The notes below the pieces were generated by a model. The model was given only the letters and a program-made list of their open reading frames with translations. It was not told the DNA's origin and did not search any database. This document shows positions 1-8,842 of a DNA stretch of 9,779 bases, in pieces (position 1 is the stretch's first letter; each line of letters starts with the position of its first letter). The position numbers and the translations under genes were made by a program. Source of the stretch: Ignavibacteriales bacterium (GTDB lineage: Bacteria; Bacteroidota; Ignavibacteria; Ignavibacteriales; Ignavibacteriaceae); NCBI GenBank assembly GCA_003142915.1, contig PLNZ01000266.1:1195-10973 (forward strand). The letters run 5' to 3'.

Positions 1-1583
1 TCCTCGGCTTTTTCTTTTGCTTCGATCAATGCTTTCTCAGCAAATTTGCGCTCGGTGATGTCTTGCATAGTTACACGAATGCCTATGATATTATCCAACG
101 TATCGCGAAGAATTATTTCTTCTGTTAAAACCGGAAATATTGTCTGGTCTTTACGGCAATAAACACGTTCTCCAGATTTTGTTGGAGGATATATTCCATC
201 CATTTTTCCCAAAACACGCTGATGGAATATTTCTTCGTCTCTAACAAAGTTCCAAACAAATTGCCCAATCATTTCTTCTTCAGTATAACCAAGCATGTCG
301 AGTTCAGTGCGGTTAACCCTCGTGATGCGCCCATCGGCATCCAGTTCATGGTAGCCAACCGGGGCATTGTCAAACAGATCTTTGAAGTTTTTCTCTTTTT
401 CCTGAAGCGCTTTCTCCGCCTGTATACGCTCGGATTCTTTCTGAATGTATTCAAGCGCAAAAGAAATATCAGTTGCCATTTCATCAAGTAAACTAATTTC
501 TATCTCATCGAAAAAATCAACCTCATTTGAATAGATACAAAAGCCGCCGATTACTTTTCCAAGAACTATTAGAGGGAATACTCCCAGGGATCTAAATTTC
601 AAAGAAAAAGAGTTCTGTTTCCAGGCATCTGTTAAACTTTTGTCAGCAGCTATATTGTTTGAAATAAAATGTTTACCCGATTGCATTACATTTATAATAG
701 GATTATGATCAGGACTTACTTCTATTAAATTGTTTGCTAAACCGGCAGTAGTAGAGGTCGCAATTTTCTTTGTTTTATTATTCAAGATACCAATCCAGGC
801 GCTCTGAAATTTCCCTTCATCAACTGCTATAAGGCATGCATCCTGCAACAATTGTTTCACATCATGAATTCGTACAATGGCTTGATTGATGTTACTCAGT
901 ACTGCATAGACGCGGTTTAATTTTTTAATTCCTTCTTCAGCGCGCTTACGAATAGCAATTTCTGCAGACAGCTCTGTCGTTCTTTCCGCTACCGCTTCTT
1001 CTAAGTGATCATTAAGTTTTTTTAGATCAAATTGTGTCTTTATCAATTCATCATTTCTCTGAACTGCCGCTTCATAAGTCGAAATAAGCAACGTAAGCAT
1101 TTGCTGCTGACTTGCAGTGATAAAACGCCGTTTACTTCCCAGTACTATTTCCACTCCTATCCTTACTCTCTCATTTTTGTAGATTTCCTTATTTGCAAGG
1201 ATCTGTTTAATATGTGAGATAAGATAACTTTCGCTATAAGGCTTAGTTATAAAATTATCGGCTCCGCAGGAAATTCCTTCAAGCACATCTTCCGACCGGG
1301 AAAGAGATGTTAGGAGAATAACAGGAATGTCAAAAGTTTTCTCATCAGATTTTATTTCTTTACATAATTCATAACCGTCCATTTCAGGCATTATAATATC
1401 GCTTATAATTAATGACGGTTTGTTTTCCGAGATGAGTCTTAAAGCTTCTTTACCATTATTAGCCAACATAACTTTATAATTGTTCTTCTCAAGAAGATGC
1501 TTCAATTGTTTAGCTTGAGTTGGACTATCCTCGGCTATTAAGATTTGATCAATATTATTTTCATAATTCTTTTTGTCTTTCAT
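1..1583 (-). CDS. Receiver-GAF-PAS signalling protein, probably a hybrid histidine kinase (3' end cut off by window edge)
   Basis: About 527 N-terminal residues are visible and the frame is open to the window edge. Residues 12-130 form a receiver domain with acidic pair E18/D19, phospho-acceptor D62 (SDIIMPEMDG), T92 and K114 (ITKPY). Next comes a linker (about 140-180, RRFITASQQQML) of a kind I associate with receivers of chemosensory operons, then a probable coiled coil (about 175-225) with an RTTELSAEIAIRKRAEE signature. A GAF-like domain follows (about 226-380) and then a PAS domain (about 395-515) ending in the usual DITERK. The last residues, EAKEKAE, often lead into a HisKA domain, so a histidine kinase is inferred but not seen; a GGDEF or other output is possible. 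The ATG overlaps the cheB stop as ATGA, which points to translational coupling. The position after cheB corresponds to that of wspR. It likely receives phosphate from CheA and acts as the pathway output. No membrane segment is seen. Confidence 0.88.
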   Translation of the reverse strand, partial: MKDKKNYENNIDQILIAEDSPTQAKQLKHLLEKNNYKVMLANNGKEALRLISENKPSLIISDIIMPEMDGYELCKEIKSDEKTFDIPVILLTSLSRSEDVLEGISCGADNFITKPYSESYLISHIKQILANKEIYKNERVRIGVEIVLGSKRRFITASQQQMLTLLISTYEAAVQRNDELIKTQFDLKKLNDHLEEAVAERTTELSAEIAIRKRAEEGIKKLNRVYAVLSNINQAIVRIHDVKQLLQDACLIAVDEGKFQSAWIGILNNKTKKIATSTTAGLANNLIEVSPDHNPIINVMQSGKHFISNNIAADKSLTDAWKQNSFSLKFRSLGVFPLIVLGKVIGGFCIYSNEVDFFDEIEISLLDEMATDISFALEYIQKESERIQAEKALQEKEKNFKDLFDNAPVGYHELDADGRITRVNRTELDMLGYTEEEMIGQFVWNFVRDEEIFHQRVLGKMDGIYPPTKSGERVYCRKDQTIFPVLTEEIILRDTLDNIIGIRVTMQDITERKFAEKALIEAKEKAE

Positions 1584-2641
1584 AGAATGCCCACATTATT
1601 TTTTTTAATTAAAGCAGTAAGAGCTGTTGTTATATCTTCAGGCGAAAGAATATATGTTGCTGCATTAAGTTTTATTGCCTCGCCGGGCATACCATGAACA
1701 AGAGAACTCTCTTTATCCTGCACAAAAGTAACAGCGCCTTTTTCTTTCATTAATTTCAATTCATCTGCGCCATCCCGGCCCATTCCCGTTAGTAAAACAC
1801 CAACTGCATCTGAGCCGAAGGCTTGTGCTGTTGTGCGAAAAAGGTAAGCAACTGAAGGACGCATACCATTTTCCTTTTCATGGTTGCTTAGCACAATTTT
1901 AGGGCCGCTTTCTACTCCCATATGAAAATTATCAGGAGCTATATAACCATGCCCCGGCAGGGGGAATTCGCCATGAGAAGCAATATGCACTGGAAATTTA
2001 GTTGTGTTCTTTAACCATTCAACAAAACCATCTGTGAACCCTTGTGAAATGTGCTGAACAATTAATATTGGAACTGAAATATTTTTAGGTAATCCCGAAA
2101 GAATTTTTTGTACTACAAGAGGACCGCCTGTGGAAGCGCCGATCGCAACAATCTGTATTGCAGTTTCTTCTCTAATTGATTTTTCGATTGTTGATTTAGA
2201 AGGAATATATTTTTGAATGTCATGTTTAATACGTCTGACCAATTTCACTTCGGACATTAATTTTAATGCCTGGATTAACTCTTGTATATCTTTTTTATAA
2301 TCCGGATGATCAACACTGGGCGGCTTTTTTACTATTGCCAAAGCTCCCACTTCAATCATAGAAAATGAAAAAGCCACATCTTTCGCCGCTATACTTCCCG
2401 TAACAATTACTATTGGTAACGGGTTCGTTTCCATTATTATCCGTGTTGCTTCCTTACCGTCTAATTTCGGCATTTGCCAATCCATTGCAATTACATCCGG
2501 ATTTAATTTTTTAGCCGCCTCTATGGCTTCTTCACCGTCACAAGCTACTCCGACAATCTTAAAGATCGGATCTGAGCTAATTGCGTGAATTAGTAATTGC
2601 TGCATTACCCGTGAATCTTCGGCAATAAGAACATCGATCAT
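1580..2641 (-). CDS. cheB: CheB, receiver-controlled chemoreceptor glutamate methylesterase/deamidase
   Basis: The 353-residue protein has the standard CheB length and layout. The receiver (about 1-120) has E8/D9, phospho-acceptor D54 (AMDWQMPKLDG), T81 and K105. A linker (about 125-160) leads to the methylesterase domain (about 162-348). The catalytic triad is readable: S170 in GASTGG, H197 in IVQHIS and D290 in TGMGRDG. CheB removes methyl groups from receptor glutamates and deamidates glutamines when its receiver is phosphorylated by CheA, giving adaptation opposite to CheR; in Wsp systems the equivalent is WspF. The start is supported by AAAAGG nine bases upstream of the ATG. It lies 117 bp after cheA, the largest gap in the cluster, and its stop overlaps the next start as ATGA. 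All key residues are intact. Confidence 0.96.
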   Translation of the reverse strand: MIDVLIAEDSRVMQQLLIHAISSDPIFKIVGVACDGEEAIEAAKKLNPDVIAMDWQMPKLDGKEATRIIMETNPLPIVIVTGSIAAKDVAFSFSMIEVGALAIVKKPPSVDHPDYKKDIQELIQALKLMSEVKLVRRIKHDIQKYIPSKSTIEKSIREETAIQIVAIGASTGGPLVVQKILSGLPKNISVPILIVQHISQGFTDGFVEWLKNTTKFPVHIASHGEFPLPGHGYIAPDNFHMGVESGPKIVLSNHEKENGMRPSVAYLFRTTAQAFGSDAVGVLLTGMGRDGADELKLMKEKGAVTFVQDKESSLVHGMPGEAIKLNAATYILSPEDITTALTALIKKNNVGIL

Positions 2642-2758
2642 TATTATTTACCTTTTTATAAGTAGAATTTTTAATTCATATTTTTGTTTCATTTTCAACT
2701 ATTCAGGCTATAGACTGTTAAACTATTAGCCTACAGTAGAATAGCCTATTGGCTTATT
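2642..2758 (-). other. cheA-cheB intergenic spacer with possible structured RNA
   Basis: This 117-bp gap is the only long spacer between genes of the cluster. It is AT-rich and holds the nested inverted repeat listed separately (2705-2747), plus the cheB ribosome-binding sequence next to 2641. No T-run follows the repeat on the minus strand, so it does not look like a complete intrinsic terminator. It could hold an internal promoter, a processing site or an element that lowers cheB expression relative to cheA; none of these is shown by the sequence. Confidence 0.5.
2705..2747 (-). repeat. Nested inverted repeat between cheA and cheB
   Basis: The outer arms are AGGCTAT (2705-2711) and ATAGCCT (2741-2747). 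Inside them, ACTGT (2714-2718) pairs with ACAGT (2733-2737) across a 14-nt loop. The small internal loop has 2 and 3 unpaired bases. In RNA this would make a 12-bp, mostly AU-containing hairpin of moderate stability. The word AATAGGCTAT on the minus strand here also occurs in the operon leader (plus strand 9531-9540), so this may belong to a dispersed intergenic repeat rather than being a regulator specific to cheB. Confidence 0.5.
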
Positions 2759-5035
2759 TCATAAAAGTTTTTTTATTACTTCCAACAAATTACTCTGATC
2801 AAAACTGCTTTTTATTATATAAGCGTTCGCGCCGGCATCTATCCCGTGTTCGCGGTCCTCTCTTGATTCAAGCGCAGTAACCAATACAACAGGCAATTCA
2901 AATAATTTTTTTTCTTTACGAATTTTTGAAGTAAGTTCAAAGCCGTTCATTCTCGGCATATCAACATCAGATACTATCAAATCGAATTCTTCTATCAAAA
3001 CTTTCATAAATGCATCTACACCGTCAACAGCAGTCTCAACTAAATAACCCGCTGTTCCTACGATATCCTTTATTAAGCTGCGCGATGTAATAGAATCATC
3101 TACAACCAATATTTTGTATTTTTTTGCTGTCTCCTTTTCTTTTCCTTTTAATTCAATTAACGATACATCTTTTCGCATTGCAGATTTTATTAAGTCAGCA
3201 ACATTTATTACAAGTACAACTTTCCCGGAACCGAGAACTGTAGCCCCGCTTATATTGCGAACACGACTTAATTGCTTCCCTAATTCTTTAACCAGGATTT
3301 GATATTCCTCTAAAATCTCATCTACAATAAATGCAATCTTTCTATCATCGTGTGCGAGAACTAATAATTGAAGAAAATTATAATGAGATTCTGAATCATT
3401 CTTTTTATTTGATTTAATATTTTCTCCATTCCCTATTCCCAATACACCGCCAAGATTAACAGCTGTAACTATTTCCCCGTCGATCATTATTGTATCTCTG
3501 TTCTCAACCGTTCTAATATCTTCACCGTTTACTCTTACTGCCCGTTTTACATTTATTGTAGGTACTGCAAATAAATATTCGCCGATGCGTACAAGAACAC
3601 TCCTAAAGGTGGACAATGTTAATGGTAATACTAAACGGAATGTTGTTCCTATATCAGGTTTACTTTCTATAGAGACTGTTCCCCCAAGTTTTTCAACCTT
3701 CTCGCGTACTATTGCCAGACCTAATCCACGCCCTGATATGTCTGTAATTATTTGGCTTGTTGAAACACCTGACTGGAATATTAACATCAAAGTCTCTTGA
3801 GCATTTAGCTTCTCTAAAGAATCTTTAGTAATTACGCCTGCTTTGAGAGCTGCTGAACGAACTTTATCGAGCGCGATGCCGGCGCCGTCATCGGAAATTA
3901 TAATTTCCAAATGGCGGCTCTCGGTCGCATTAAAACTTATTCTTACTTTCCCTTGCGGCGGTTTATTTAAGCGTATCCTTTCGTCAGGTTTTTTTATTCC
4001 GTGGTCAATACAGTTCCTTACCAAATGCATCAAAGGGTCTTTCAATTCTTCCAGAATCCGTTTGTCTACCTCAATCTCTTTCCCCAGTAAGCTTAAATCT
4101 ATTTCTTTCCCTTGACTGCGTGCTAAATCCCTTACTAGTTTTGGCAACCCTTCAACTATTGTAGATACAGGAAGCATCAAGACACTTTTCATTGATTCAA
4201 GGTGATCATCAATCATCCGACCGAGTGAACGCTGATCATTTTCTAAAGCATGAGTAAGAGAAGCCATTTTGTTTTCCAACTCATTAAATTTTCCAATGTT
4301 CCAATCATTTATTTCCTTTGATTGAATTCCGCTTTCTGTGGAAAGATGGGCATACGATTTTCGTAATTCTGATTTCCATGGTTCTAGTAAATCATTTACG
4401 CTCTTCAGCTCGGCAATCCTTTGGGCAAACGCGATTTTAGATTGAATCATTTGTTCAGCTTGTAAAAAAAGAGGATCTAATTTTGCCGTTAGTATTCTTA
4501 CAGTTTCTATTTGTGATGATTTCTCTTCAACTAATTCTGCTGCAGCAGGCGCATTGTCTGACGATAAAACAATACCGGCAGTTTCTTCAAATTGTTTCTT
4601 AACATCAGTTGATTTTGTTTCGACGCTTTTTCCGCCTTGATTTTCTTCTAAAATAGATTGCAGCTGAATTAATAATTTCATGTAGTTACCGGGAGTTTTT
4701 GTTCCGCCGCTTGAAACAATTTTAGAAACGTTATCAATTGCATTATGAATAAGATCAAATTGTGCGGAAGTTAAGGAGAATATTTCATTTTTTAATTTCC
4801 CGAATATGCTCTCCAGAACCTGGCAGATAGATTCAACATCCTGCATATTAATAGAACGGGCTGCGCCTTTTAAACTGTGTGCTTCGCGGAAAATTGTTTC
4901 AATCAATAAAGAGGACTTTCCGGTTTTTGCAGCTTTCTCTAATTCAATCAGACCTGAAGTTAGTCCGCGAATGTGTTCTTCTGCTTCAACACGAAAATCT
5001 ATTTTAAGTTGTTTTAAAAACTCTTCATCTTCCAT
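2759..5035 (-). CDS. cheA: Hybrid CheA histidine kinase with C-terminal receiver (CheA-REC, WspE-like)
   Basis: Central kinase of the pathway: it autophosphorylates a His on its HPt domain under receptor/CheW control and passes the phosphate to receivers. Numbering from the ATG at 5035 (758 residues): HPt about 1-105 with H53 in AHSLKGAARS; a long helical linker (about 170-300) in place of any recognisable P2 CheY/CheB-docking domain; ATPase about 305-465 with N-box (H337, N341, H345), G1 DDGAG (382-386) and G2 GRGLGL (435-440); CheW-like regulatory domain about 470-615; receiver 639-758 with D646/D647, phospho-acceptor D690 in SDVDMPRMNG, T720 and K742. A GTG at 5050 would add five residues. 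Neither start has a good Shine-Dalgarno motif, and I prefer the ATG because it has an A/T-rich leader and gives a typical CheA N-terminus. The gap to the receptor stop is 20 bp (ATG) or 5 bp (GTG). The fused receiver and missing P2 are usual for Wsp/ACF-type kinases. Confidence 0.95.
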   Translation of the reverse strand: MEDEEFLKQLKIDFRVEAEEHIRGLTSGLIELEKAAKTGKSSLLIETIFREAHSLKGAARSINMQDVESICQVLESIFGKLKNEIFSLTSAQFDLIHNAIDNVSKIVSSGGTKTPGNYMKLLIQLQSILEENQGGKSVETKSTDVKKQFEETAGIVLSSDNAPAAAELVEEKSSQIETVRILTAKLDPLFLQAEQMIQSKIAFAQRIAELKSVNDLLEPWKSELRKSYAHLSTESGIQSKEINDWNIGKFNELENKMASLTHALENDQRSLGRMIDDHLESMKSVLMLPVSTIVEGLPKLVRDLARSQGKEIDLSLLGKEIEVDKRILEELKDPLMHLVRNCIDHGIKKPDERIRLNKPPQGKVRISFNATESRHLEIIISDDGAGIALDKVRSAALKAGVITKDSLEKLNAQETLMLIFQSGVSTSQIITDISGRGLGLAIVREKVEKLGGTVSIESKPDIGTTFRLVLPLTLSTFRSVLVRIGEYLFAVPTINVKRAVRVNGEDIRTVENRDTIMIDGEIVTAVNLGGVLGIGNGENIKSNKKNDSESHYNFLQLLVLAHDDRKIAFIVDEILEEYQILVKELGKQLSRVRNISGATVLGSGKVVLVINVADLIKSAMRKDVSLIELKGKEKETAKKYKILVVDDSITSRSLIKDIVGTAGYLVETAVDGVDAFMKVLIEEFDLIVSDVDMPRMNGFELTSKIRKEKKLFELPVVLVTALESREDREHGIDAGANAYIIKSSFDQSNLLEVIKKLL

Positions 5036-5055
5036 ATTTATAATATTCACAGTCT

Positions 5056-6687
5056 TTATATTTTATACTGTTCTACCAATTGTTTTAGTTTTATACCTAA
5101 CTCATGCAAATTTTTTGCCGCTTTTTCTGCTTGCATCATACTTGACGCGTTCTCTGTTCCGGCTTGATTGATGTTGTTCATTGCTAAACCAATTTGATCC
5201 ATCCCGACAACCTGCTGCTGGCTCGATGCAACAATCTGCGTTGCTGCCTGTACCGATTCATTAACACTTTTTGATAACAACTTGATTGATTCGCCGGCTT
5301 GTGTTGATTGCTTAACTCCGTTTTCCACGGCTTTACTTGATTGCTCTGTTGCCATAACAGCGGCGCTTGTTGCTTTTTGTATATCATTTAAAATATTACG
5401 CACCTGAATTGTTGCTTGTTTTGACTGCTGTGCAAGATTTTTTATTTCCTGAGCAACAACTGCAAAACCTTTCCCTTGTTCTCCGGCTTTAGCCGATTCA
5501 ATTGCGGCATTTACTGCTAACAAATTAGATTGATCGGCAACATCGGTTACTGAAGCAATTATTCCTCCGATCTGCTGGCTCTGTTCGCTTAAACGGACAA
5601 TTGTATTTGCAACTGCTTCCATTTGATTTTGTATATCATTCATTCCGTTTATAGTTTCATCAACTGCTTTTTGACCGACCTGAGTTACTTGAGCGATTTG
5701 CTGTGCATTCTCTGAGACACGGCTTGCTTTTTGGCTGGAGAGTTGTGCCGCTTGACGGACTTCTTCAACTGTTGCCGTTGTCTCACTTATTGCCGTTGCT
5801 GTTTCTGCTGAGCCAGATGCAACTTGTGTTGTGGCTGCTAATATTTCACTCGCTGATGAACCAATTAAGTTGACTCCTTCAATAATATTTTTAATAGATC
5901 CGCGTAGTTTTTCTACCATCTTGCAAAAAGCAAGATTAAGTATTCCTACTTCATCTTTTCTTTCACCTGCTATTACCTCAACTTTCAAATTACCTTCTGC
6001 AATGAGCAAAGCAGTTTTTGTTATCCTGTTGAGCGGTTTTGCAATTGTTCTATTTAACAATATTATCATTATTATGCTTAAAAACAGCGCTGCTATTCCA
6101 AATATCATAAAAAGAAGTATTGACGAATCTGCTTCTTTCATATCAAGTTTTAGTTTTTGATCGGAATCTTTATATGCCTTTATGTTTAAATCTGTTAATA
6201 TTGTTCTGATTTTTTCAAAACGATCGCCCTGTACTCCGGTTCCCAATATTTTGGCTTCTTCAATTTTCCCATCTCTAATTAATTTAATCACTTCATTTCT
6301 TGTCTCCTGGTATGCGCTAATATTATCCTTCAATTCTTTAAACTGACTTTGGGCGGCTGAACTTGTATCCAGTCTGACCAGTTTTTCGACACCATCATTA
6401 ATTTTTTGCGCATTTTCATATATAGTTTTTTCGATTGCCGACTGATCAGATTTCTTCTTAGTAAGCATCATATCCAGAATTGAGGCTCTATTGATGAACT
6501 GGTCGGCTCTTAGATCGCCAAGAACATTATCAATTGTAAATTGGACATCGTGCAGTTCCTTCTCAGATTGAGTTATATCCTGGATACCGCGGTAGGCAGC
6601 AATAATTACCACCAACAACATTAACCAGATCAATCCAAAACTTAATAGTAATTTTGTGCGGGTAGATAGGTTAGTAAAATATTTCAT
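5056..6687 (-). CDS. Methyl-accepting chemotaxis receptor, membrane type with HAMP
   Basis: This 543-residue protein is the likely sensory input of the cluster. TM1 is about residues 12-32 and TM2 about 189-211. They flank a roughly 155-residue extracytoplasmic helical region that resembles a four-helix-bundle (4HB_MCP) sensor; the ligand cannot be told. HAMP is about 211-265 (P218, E231-G232, D245-E246). The signalling domain (about 270-543) contains the conserved hairpin tip around 382-408 (DQSNLLAVNAAIE, then AGEQGKGFAVVA). Candidate methylation sites are E308/E309 and Q491/Q492, by loose match to the consensus. The C-terminus (LVEQYKI) has no NWETF-like CheR tether. The start is supported by AAAAAGGA about nine bases upstream. 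It lies 26 bp after the second cheW and just before cheA, so it is probably cognate to this CheA. The Lys in place of the usual Arg in the tip (SAKAGEQGKG) is conservative. Confidence 0.95.
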   Translation of the reverse strand: MKYFTNLSTRTKLLLSFGLIWLMLLVVIIAAYRGIQDITQSEKELHDVQFTIDNVLGDLRADQFINRASILDMMLTKKKSDQSAIEKTIYENAQKINDGVEKLVRLDTSSAAQSQFKELKDNISAYQETRNEVIKLIRDGKIEEAKILGTGVQGDRFEKIRTILTDLNIKAYKDSDQKLKLDMKEADSSILLFMIFGIAALFLSIIMIILLNRTIAKPLNRITKTALLIAEGNLKVEVIAGERKDEVGILNLAFCKMVEKLRGSIKNIIEGVNLIGSSASEILAATTQVASGSAETATAISETTATVEEVRQAAQLSSQKASRVSENAQQIAQVTQVGQKAVDETINGMNDIQNQMEAVANTIVRLSEQSQQIGGIIASVTDVADQSNLLAVNAAIESAKAGEQGKGFAVVAQEIKNLAQQSKQATIQVRNILNDIQKATSAAVMATEQSSKAVENGVKQSTQAGESIKLLSKSVNESVQAATQIVASSQQQVVGMDQIGLAMNNINQAGTENASSMMQAEKAAKNLHELGIKLKQLVEQYKI

Positions 6688-6713
6688 TATTATTTTTCCT
6701 TTTTTAAAAAAAT

Positions 6714-7349
6714 TTATTCTGCTTCCTGATGTATTATAATTCTTTCATCATCGAGAATTTTTACAGCATCAAGGATTATAATATGATCGTTGGTTATTCC
6801 TCTCAAATACTCTGCCCCAATTTCATTTGTTGAAACAGGCAAACTCTGAACTGAATCAAGTGATATTGAACGCGTGCCGTGAATGATATCTGCCAGGATG
6901 CCAAACTCCATCCGTTCATTGCGGATGATAATAACTTTATTCAATTCCCCTAAACCTTTTTCCGGCAGGTTGAAAAATTTTTTGAGATCAATTACCGAAA
7001 TAATTTGACCGCGCACGTTCACAATTCCAAGTACAAAAGATGGAATTCCGGGCAGAGTTGTAAAATCTTTCAGCGGATAAACCTCGCGGATAAATGCAGT
7101 TTCAATTCCATAAATTTCCGAAGCTAAACTGAATTCGATGATTTCTATAAATTCTTTTTGAGAAGTTTCATCTTCTTTTTCAACCGCTAAAGCTTGCGCC
7201 CTTGCTTTTAGTATGGATCGTTTTTCTTCCGGTAGTAGTATAATTTTGTGATCAAGAGATTCTTGCAATGAATTAACTCTGCTTCTAATTTCGTTCCAAT
7301 CAATTTTTGCCTTATCCGGTTGTTCGGATTCAGTCCGAGTTTTCCTCAT
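6714..7349 (-). CDS. cheW: CheW-family coupling protein with N-terminal extension (WspD-like)
   Basis: The protein has 211 residues, against about 160 for a minimal CheW. The extra N-terminal ~62 residues are charged and helical (IDWNEIRSRVNSLQE, then LLPEEKRSILKARAQAL), a type of extension I associate with CheWs of ACF chemosensory clusters. The CheW domain runs about 65-205. It keeps the conserved Arg of the NxRG motif (NVRG, R113), next to the V-I-D-L strand, and ends with the YLRGI and IIILDAVKIL segments. It bridges receptor and CheA in the signalling array, in the cytoplasm. Its ATG overlaps the cheR stop as ATGA. Having a second CheW on the other side of cheR reproduces the wspB-wspC-wspD order. 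The role of the extension is not readable from the sequence. Confidence 0.93.
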   Translation of the reverse strand: MRKTRTESEQPDKAKIDWNEIRSRVNSLQESLDHKIILLPEEKRSILKARAQALAVEKEDETSQKEFIEIIEFSLASEIYGIETAFIREVYPLKDFTTLPGIPSFVLGIVNVRGQIISVIDLKKFFNLPEKGLGELNKVIIIRNERMEFGILADIIHGTRSISLDSVQSLPVSTNEIGAEYLRGITNDHIIILDAVKILDDERIIIHQEAE

Positions 7350-8842
7350 AAATACGCTCTTGTTTGGATAGTGGCATTTATTATTTCTTTAAATCTGCCG
7401 GCTGTTAGTCCTTCAGATTCAAATAGAATATCTTCCTGGCTGCACTTATTTAGTATCGCCAGAACATTTTCATAACACTTTTTTGCATTACCATAATTTC
7501 CGAGAAGCTGATATATGTTTCCTAATGAATAGTATGATAAAACAAAGTTTGAGTCCAAATATATTGCGCGTTTCAGCGATGCGACCGCTTCATTTAATTG
7601 ATTGTTTTCCTGAAGAATTGTTGCATACAAATAATACAGTTTTGGGTCCAGTTTGTCCGCGGAAATTGCCTTTTCACATGATTTTAATGCCCCGGAAAGT
7701 TTCCCTTGATTTGCGTAAGCTCGTATTAAAAGTATTTGTTCTTCCGGTGTTTGATCTTCTTTCTGAAGTTTATCAATTACATCAGCGTAGCTGCCTTGAG
7801 AATAGAATGATAATGCTTCTTCATAAGTTGAATTTATATGCACAGGTTTCTCTATTTCCGGAAGAATTTCATTTTCAATTTTCCGGACTACGAATTCTGC
7901 CTCTTCAATAGTATTGATTGGCTGCAAAGGTAATTGAAATATTATTGGTTTTGGTTCGTCGTATATAACCGGAGCTGCCTGCTGAATTTTGGTTTTCTTA
8001 GAAGTTTTTTTATAAAGAACCATTCCGGGAAAATTAACCGCTGCAAATTCAGAGAAATATTGAAGAGAAAGTTCACTTGCAGAAACTACAAGATAACCCT
8101 CTTTTACAAGTGAATTATATAAACCGCGCACAACTTGCTTAACACGATTCTGTGTAAAATACATAAGTACGTTACGGCAAAAAATTATATCCATTGCATT
8201 TGTATTATTCAGCGGCGATGGGAAAACATCTTCAGCCAAATTCTGATATTCAAATTTTACCATATTTTTGATTTCAGAAACGATCTCAAACTTATTATTC
8301 TCTTTATGTAAGAAATATTTTTCTTTTAACCAAATTGGTGTGCCTCGAAAGGACCATTGGCTATATTCGCCGGTTGCTGCTTTGCGTAAAATACGGGGGC
8401 TAATATCTGTTGCAAGAATTGTAATATTCCAATCTTTAATATTTGGAATCAATCTGTTGAGAACTATTGCAATTGAATATGCTTCCTCGCCGGTTGAACA
8501 CCCTGCGCTCCAAATTCTTATTCTTTTCTCTTCCCGGCGCAAATGAATTAATTCAGGAAGAATTTTTTGTTCTAATACTTCAAAGGTTTCGTGTTCACGC
8601 CAAAAATATGTTTCATTAATTGTAAGATGAGTAGTTAATATTTCTATATGTTCGTGTGTCAAAGGTGAAGATAGTATGCGTTGAACAAAATTTTCTACTT
8701 CTTTATAACCGAACTCTTTTGCAGCTGAAGCAATATTACGTTCCAGATCATCCCATTTGTTCTTGGGGAAATGTAGTGCAAGCTTATCGGCGATAAATTC
8801 GCTCAGTTGCAATAAAATATTTTCTGAAAGAGTATGCTTCAT
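7346..8842 (-). CDS. cheR: CheR receptor methyltransferase with C-terminal TPR region (WspC-like)
   Basis: SAM-dependent methylation of receptor glutamates. The N-terminal helical domain (about 5-75) leads to the catalytic domain (about 76-280). Readable motifs are NETYFWRE (76-83), SAM-binding loop WSAGCSTGEEAYS (111-123), ATDIS (144-148) and FCRNVLMYF (221-229). A low-complexity linker (about 280-335) precedes a helical C-terminal half with TPR-like repeats, clearest at about 400-433 and 434-467, with weaker ones from about 338. At 498 residues it is far longer than classical CheR (about 285). The TPR extension is the hallmark of WspC-like CheRs. It may supply the docking that enteric CheR gets from a receptor pentapeptide, which the local receptor lacks. 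ATGA overlaps at both ends couple it to the two cheW genes. The catalytic motifs look intact. Confidence 0.96.
   Translation of the reverse strand: MKHTLSENILLQLSEFIADKLALHFPKNKWDDLERNIASAAKEFGYKEVENFVQRILSSPLTHEHIEILTTHLTINETYFWREHETFEVLEQKILPELIHLRREEKRIRIWSAGCSTGEEAYSIAIVLNRLIPNIKDWNITILATDISPRILRKAATGEYSQWSFRGTPIWLKEKYFLHKENNKFEIVSEIKNMVKFEYQNLAEDVFPSPLNNTNAMDIIFCRNVLMYFTQNRVKQVVRGLYNSLVKEGYLVVSASELSLQYFSEFAAVNFPGMVLYKKTSKKTKIQQAAPVIYDEPKPIIFQLPLQPINTIEEAEFVVRKIENEILPEIEKPVHINSTYEEALSFYSQGSYADVIDKLQKEDQTPEEQILLIRAYANQGKLSGALKSCEKAISADKLDPKLYYLYATILQENNQLNEAVASLKRAIYLDSNFVLSYYSLGNIYQLLGNYGNAKKCYENVLAILNKCSQEDILFESEGLTAGRFKEIINATIQTRAYL

Noticed and set aside
3114..4115. Several plus-strand open frames inside cheA (3114-3302, 3585-3800, 3843-4115)
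   Set aside because: They lie antisense to a CheA with full domain structure, have no recognisable motifs and no ribosome-binding context.
5033..5058. Frameshift or fusion between receptor and cheA
   Set aside because: The receptor stop (TAA, 5058-5056) comes after a normal-length signalling domain and CheA starts cleanly at ATG 5035 or GTG 5050, so they are two adjacent genes.
5184..5387. Short minus-strand frame inside the receptor gene
   Set aside because: It is an alternative frame of the Gln/Ala-rich signalling domain, which reads through intact in the main frame.
7483..7911. 142-codon plus-strand frame opposite the 3' half of cheR
   Set aside because: It is antisense to the TPR region of an intact CheR, and its translation shows no domain pattern.
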